From: Berghia stephanieae
Taxonomy: Eukaryota > Mollusca > Gastropoda > Nudibranchia > Aeolidiidae
Assembly (NCBI GenBank): GCA_034508935.3
Contig: CM067445.1
Location: forward strand, 47,505,898 to 47,569,897
Reading direction: 5' to 3'
Length of the DNA: 64,000 nucleotides
The notes under the pieces were generated by a model. It was given only the letters and a program-made list of their open reading frames with translations, was not told the DNA's origin and searched no databases. How positions within the stretch are numbered: the stretch's first letter is position 1; every line of letters starts with the position of its first letter. A program made the position numbers and the translations under genes. Positions 61,025 through 64,000 of the stretch are shown one piece after another.

Positions 61025-61345
61025 ATTTATTCCGCAAGCAGGGTAGATAAACCATAATTCAATTTCATACACTACAAGTTACTTGTTAGGCATCCTTTTT
61101 GTTCTAACACTTACGATATCCGTTATTGCCTATAGCCAGGTGCTCATTCATAAATGATATGCGTTGAGTAGGGTAATAATATAATATGTTAAGTACCTTA
61201 CCCAAAGATCAAATGTTGGAACCAATTTTTTTCACAACCACTGTCACTCATTCAGCCGCTGATCATGCTTAACATTGCTTGAATTTTGTGATGAGACCAG
61301 CCACGTTACCACTGAGTCACCGAACCACATTTTGAGTTAGTTACA
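61025..61345 (-). mobile_element. SINE family C, copy 2
   Basis: On the minus strand TGTGGTTCGGTGACTCAGTG, AAGCAATGTTAAGCATGATC, and TTAGAACAAAAAGGATGCC correspond to 56870-57170. Confidence 0.5.
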
Positions 61346-61541
61346 ATAACCTAAATGTGTTGCAAGCGCCGTAAAACCATTATAAACAAAAACAAACCAA
61401 AAAATCTTACAATCCCATTCCATGTAGCTTTTCTTGTCTGGTTGGGATCTTTAGATGAGTTGTAACTGTTACCTTTAGCCGTTCCACCATGCCCTTTTTA
61501 CTAACTTCGAAATGGTGCGTACCTAAGTCATGTAGGCGCCA

Positions 61542-61551
61542 TAACCCCCCC

Positions 61552-61610
<59 letters not shown>
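61542..61610. repeat. (C)n and (CT)n
   Basis: A C run at 61545-61561 passing into about 48 bp of CT. Confidence 0.9.
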
Positions 61611-61613
<3 letters not shown>

Positions 61614-62346
61614 CAACCCCCAATGGTAGCTAGGCGGCTGAGGTTGTTGCTAATCCATGTTTAAATAAATAACAATATGAAATTGAATGTAAGCTTCAAT
61701 TGAATATTAATATACGAAAACAGGTTTTTCCTTTATGAACAAAACAGGATGAATGAAACACTACAGACGAATAAGATAATGTGGTTGTGGCGTTGTTAAG
61801 ATAAATAAACAAAAACAATGATGGGTAGGAAATGTCAATGTTTTTGTTTAAATTTCACATTGTTATTTATTTGCCCTGTAATGGTCTACCAAAATGGACT
61901 ATGAAACGTTGTTGAGCTACTTTTCGCGATACCGTTTCATACAATGTAACACTATGAGAAGTTTGACGCACTGTTGTAATTCCGAAATAGAATGAGCGAT
62001 AAAATGAGATTCAGAAGTTATAATAAATATGACTTTTTCTTAGAAGATGGTGAAAATCAGATTCAAATAATATCTTTAACGGTTTTGAAATAATAAGTCT
62101 TTGAAATCAGGGAAAGACTTTATGGCCACACTTTTTGTCGTTTAATCGTGGTTAGGAAAGGATAACAAGCAGAATCGGAGATACATAATATTATTATTAC
62201 AATGTCGTTATCAGTCAGTAAATTACATTACATACGACTGACGTTTTGTACGACTTCTTTGTAGTTAGATACACAATACAGATACATATTCTGGCGTTCT
62301 CTGGAGAAAATAAAATAAAATAAAAAACCAACAACAACAAAAAACG
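61611..62346. other. Intergenic region without recognisable gene
   Basis: AT-rich; nothing recognised. Confidence 0.2.
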
Positions 62347-62497
62347 TTTTAAAATTTAGCCATGACAACTCGACCTTCAAATATCAATCCATTAAAATGA
62401 CTCTCATCTTGTCAAAAACGTCAAAGAAGTCCCAGGTTTGAGAGTTTTTAATCGATATTTGAAGGACGAATTTCCTGGCCAGAATGTTAAATACTTG
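62347..62497. mobile_element. Palindromic MITE, family 2, copy c
   Basis: ACTCGACCTTCAAATATCAA at the left faces TCGATATTTGAAGGACGAA at the right, and CTTGTCAAAAACGTCAAAG faces GTTTGAGAGTTTTT. Shorter than copies a and b. Confidence 0.6.
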
Positions 62498-63125
62498 TTT
62501 TGTTGTTGTTTTCAAATATTATTTTTCAGAGTACGGCAATATTTGTTTCATATCTTTGTTTTCTAGTTTCCAGTTACGGAATGATCCGTTAAAGTCCAAT
62601 TTTATATATTAAACAGCTGGTCTTTCGTAAATGTGTCAGTTGTTCTGTAAATCATGTAATCTGTATAAATTTGGGAGGAGTGTGAGAAGCTCTTTAACTC
62701 TTTAAATTGTTTTCACAGAACGAAAACAAGAAGTCTGTGTTTATGGACGAAAGGAAAGGGGAGATGAAGGAGTTAGGGGGTCTATTTCGTTTCGTATGAG
62801 GACGAACAATGGTGGCGTTTATATCGGTGTGGGGGATTGATCGTGTTAAAGGGGGGGGGGGGGGGGGGGGGGGGCGGTCGTTAAAGCCAGTGGATTGACG
62901 AATTGGTTCCATACGACCAGCCGCAGGGATGAATGGTGCATTGTTACAAAATATAAATAATGTACAGAATCCATTTTGCTTAAATTGTAACTGAAACTGA
63001 TAGCCTCACAATAAAACATGTTGTTTATAAGATAAGCAAAGCCTTTTGGTGCCGAAATATGCTAATCCTATAACTATATGATAGGTAAAGGACTGTCAAT
63101 ATTATAGTATATATAATGTTATAAT
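62498..63125. other. Intergenic region with (G)n
   Basis: A G run of about 25 bp at 62850-62874. Nothing else recognised. Confidence 0.25.
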
Positions 63126-63132
63126 ATGTTCC

Positions 63133-63511
<379 letters not shown>

Positions 63512-64000
63512 CACAAAGTGGGTGCCTGTCGCAGAGGGGGAGTACACAGTCCGCAAAACAGCGCTCTCCGTCTCCGGCCTGAAATGGGCCAAAATCCGAC
63601 CACGCCAAGTCAAGTATCAACAAATCAACAACAAACAAGGGATGTAACTTATGTCACCACTAATTTATACTTTTAATTAGGTATTAAATTTTGATTAGCG
63701 GGACGACCACTCGCTCACTGACATGTACTCCATTCACGTCACGAGACAACACAGAACATAATAATAATGAAAATTAAAAAAAAACAAAACTTTCTAATTT
63801 AACAGGGCACCCTTACCTTAAGAAAATATTAAGCCAACGAATAATGGAGCTCCCGTTGATGTCCACTGATCAGCACCGCAAAATATTTCAAAAATAGAAG
63901 ATGTCTCTTCTAGGATTTTTTGTTTGTTTTATATATATAATCAATTAATGCTGGAACAAATATATTAATTCTAGTCACAAATGTTTTGTTGATCGTTACG
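63512..64000. other. Right edge, unassigned
   Basis: 63513-63650 is more GC-rich (TCTCCGTCTCCGGCCTGAAA) but shows no known motif. The rest is AT-rich. Confidence 0.25.

Larger units (their letters stand above)
59173..61400 (+). mobile_element. Family A copy 7, split by two insertions
   Basis: Family A sequence runs 59173-59396, resumes at 60173-60306 (GTAAACATTTGAGTGTACCC to ATTGCTCGTGGGATCTTCTA), and its last part is at about 61345-61400 (AACCTAAATGTGTTGCAAGC, then GCCGTAAAACC and an A-rich tail). The interruptions are 59397-60172 and 60307-about 61344. Confidence 0.65.

Overview
This is a 64 kb stretch of AT-rich, intron-rich animal nuclear DNA. Long introns with GT-AG borders, LINE and SINE families, many microsatellites and two metazoan genes all point to an invertebrate, probably marine. 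The sequence alone does not settle the phylum. There is no bacterial-type operon, CRISPR array, rRNA gene or credible functional tRNA gene.

Two host genes could be rebuilt exon by exon, and they lie head to head. (1) An Abl-interactor gene (ABI1/ABI2 family, WAVE complex) occupies 41128 to 13129 on the minus strand, with eight coding exons. The N-terminal WAVE-binding region and C-terminal SH3 domain are clean. The middle proline/serine/glutamine-rich exon (33523-32907) carries five apparent one-base losses, all in the same direction, which looks more like base-calling error than gene decay. (2) A ZWILCH gene (Rod-Zw10-Zwilch kinetochore complex) runs from 45448 to 55767 on the plus strand. 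Its five coding exons join with consistent phases to give 675 residues. The start codons are 4.3 kb apart. At the extreme left edge, minus strand 104-1 encodes the start of a probable secreted protein (strong Kozak context, clear signal peptide) that runs out of the window.

Almost everything else is repeats. Three LINE lineages are present: a nearly full-length RTE-like element (about 36990-40097, minus) with a young 5'-truncated sister copy (41636-42055) flanked by a perfect 12-bp target duplication; two young L2-like copies (25424-27268 minus; 43858-44708 plus) ending in ATT repeats, plus an old relic at 31640-32030; and a CR1-like element (46437-48680, minus) inside ZWILCH intron 1. Other elements are several tRNA-headed SINE families, three palindromic MITE families, two hAT-like non-autonomous elements with CAGGG ends (13532-15496, and a 2.16 kb near-perfect palindrome at 21693-23854), a 1.6 kb inverted-repeat element carrying a 36-39 bp minisatellite (29084-30695), a decayed Tc1/mariner transposase (53085-53450) and a possible pogo-like remnant hosting the RTE element.

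The least familiar element is a ~550 bp dispersed family ('family A', at least six copies) with an A-rich tail and a terminal stem-loop whose stem appears to covary between copies. One copy at 59173-61400 was split twice by the same kind of inverted-repeat transposon. A second oddity is a perfectly palindromic ~34 bp repeat unit found in two clusters 2 kb apart between the two genes. A third is one ~40-bp minisatellite motif present in opposite orientation in an ABI intron and a ZWILCH intron.

All calls come from reading the sequence; no database search or alignment program was run.
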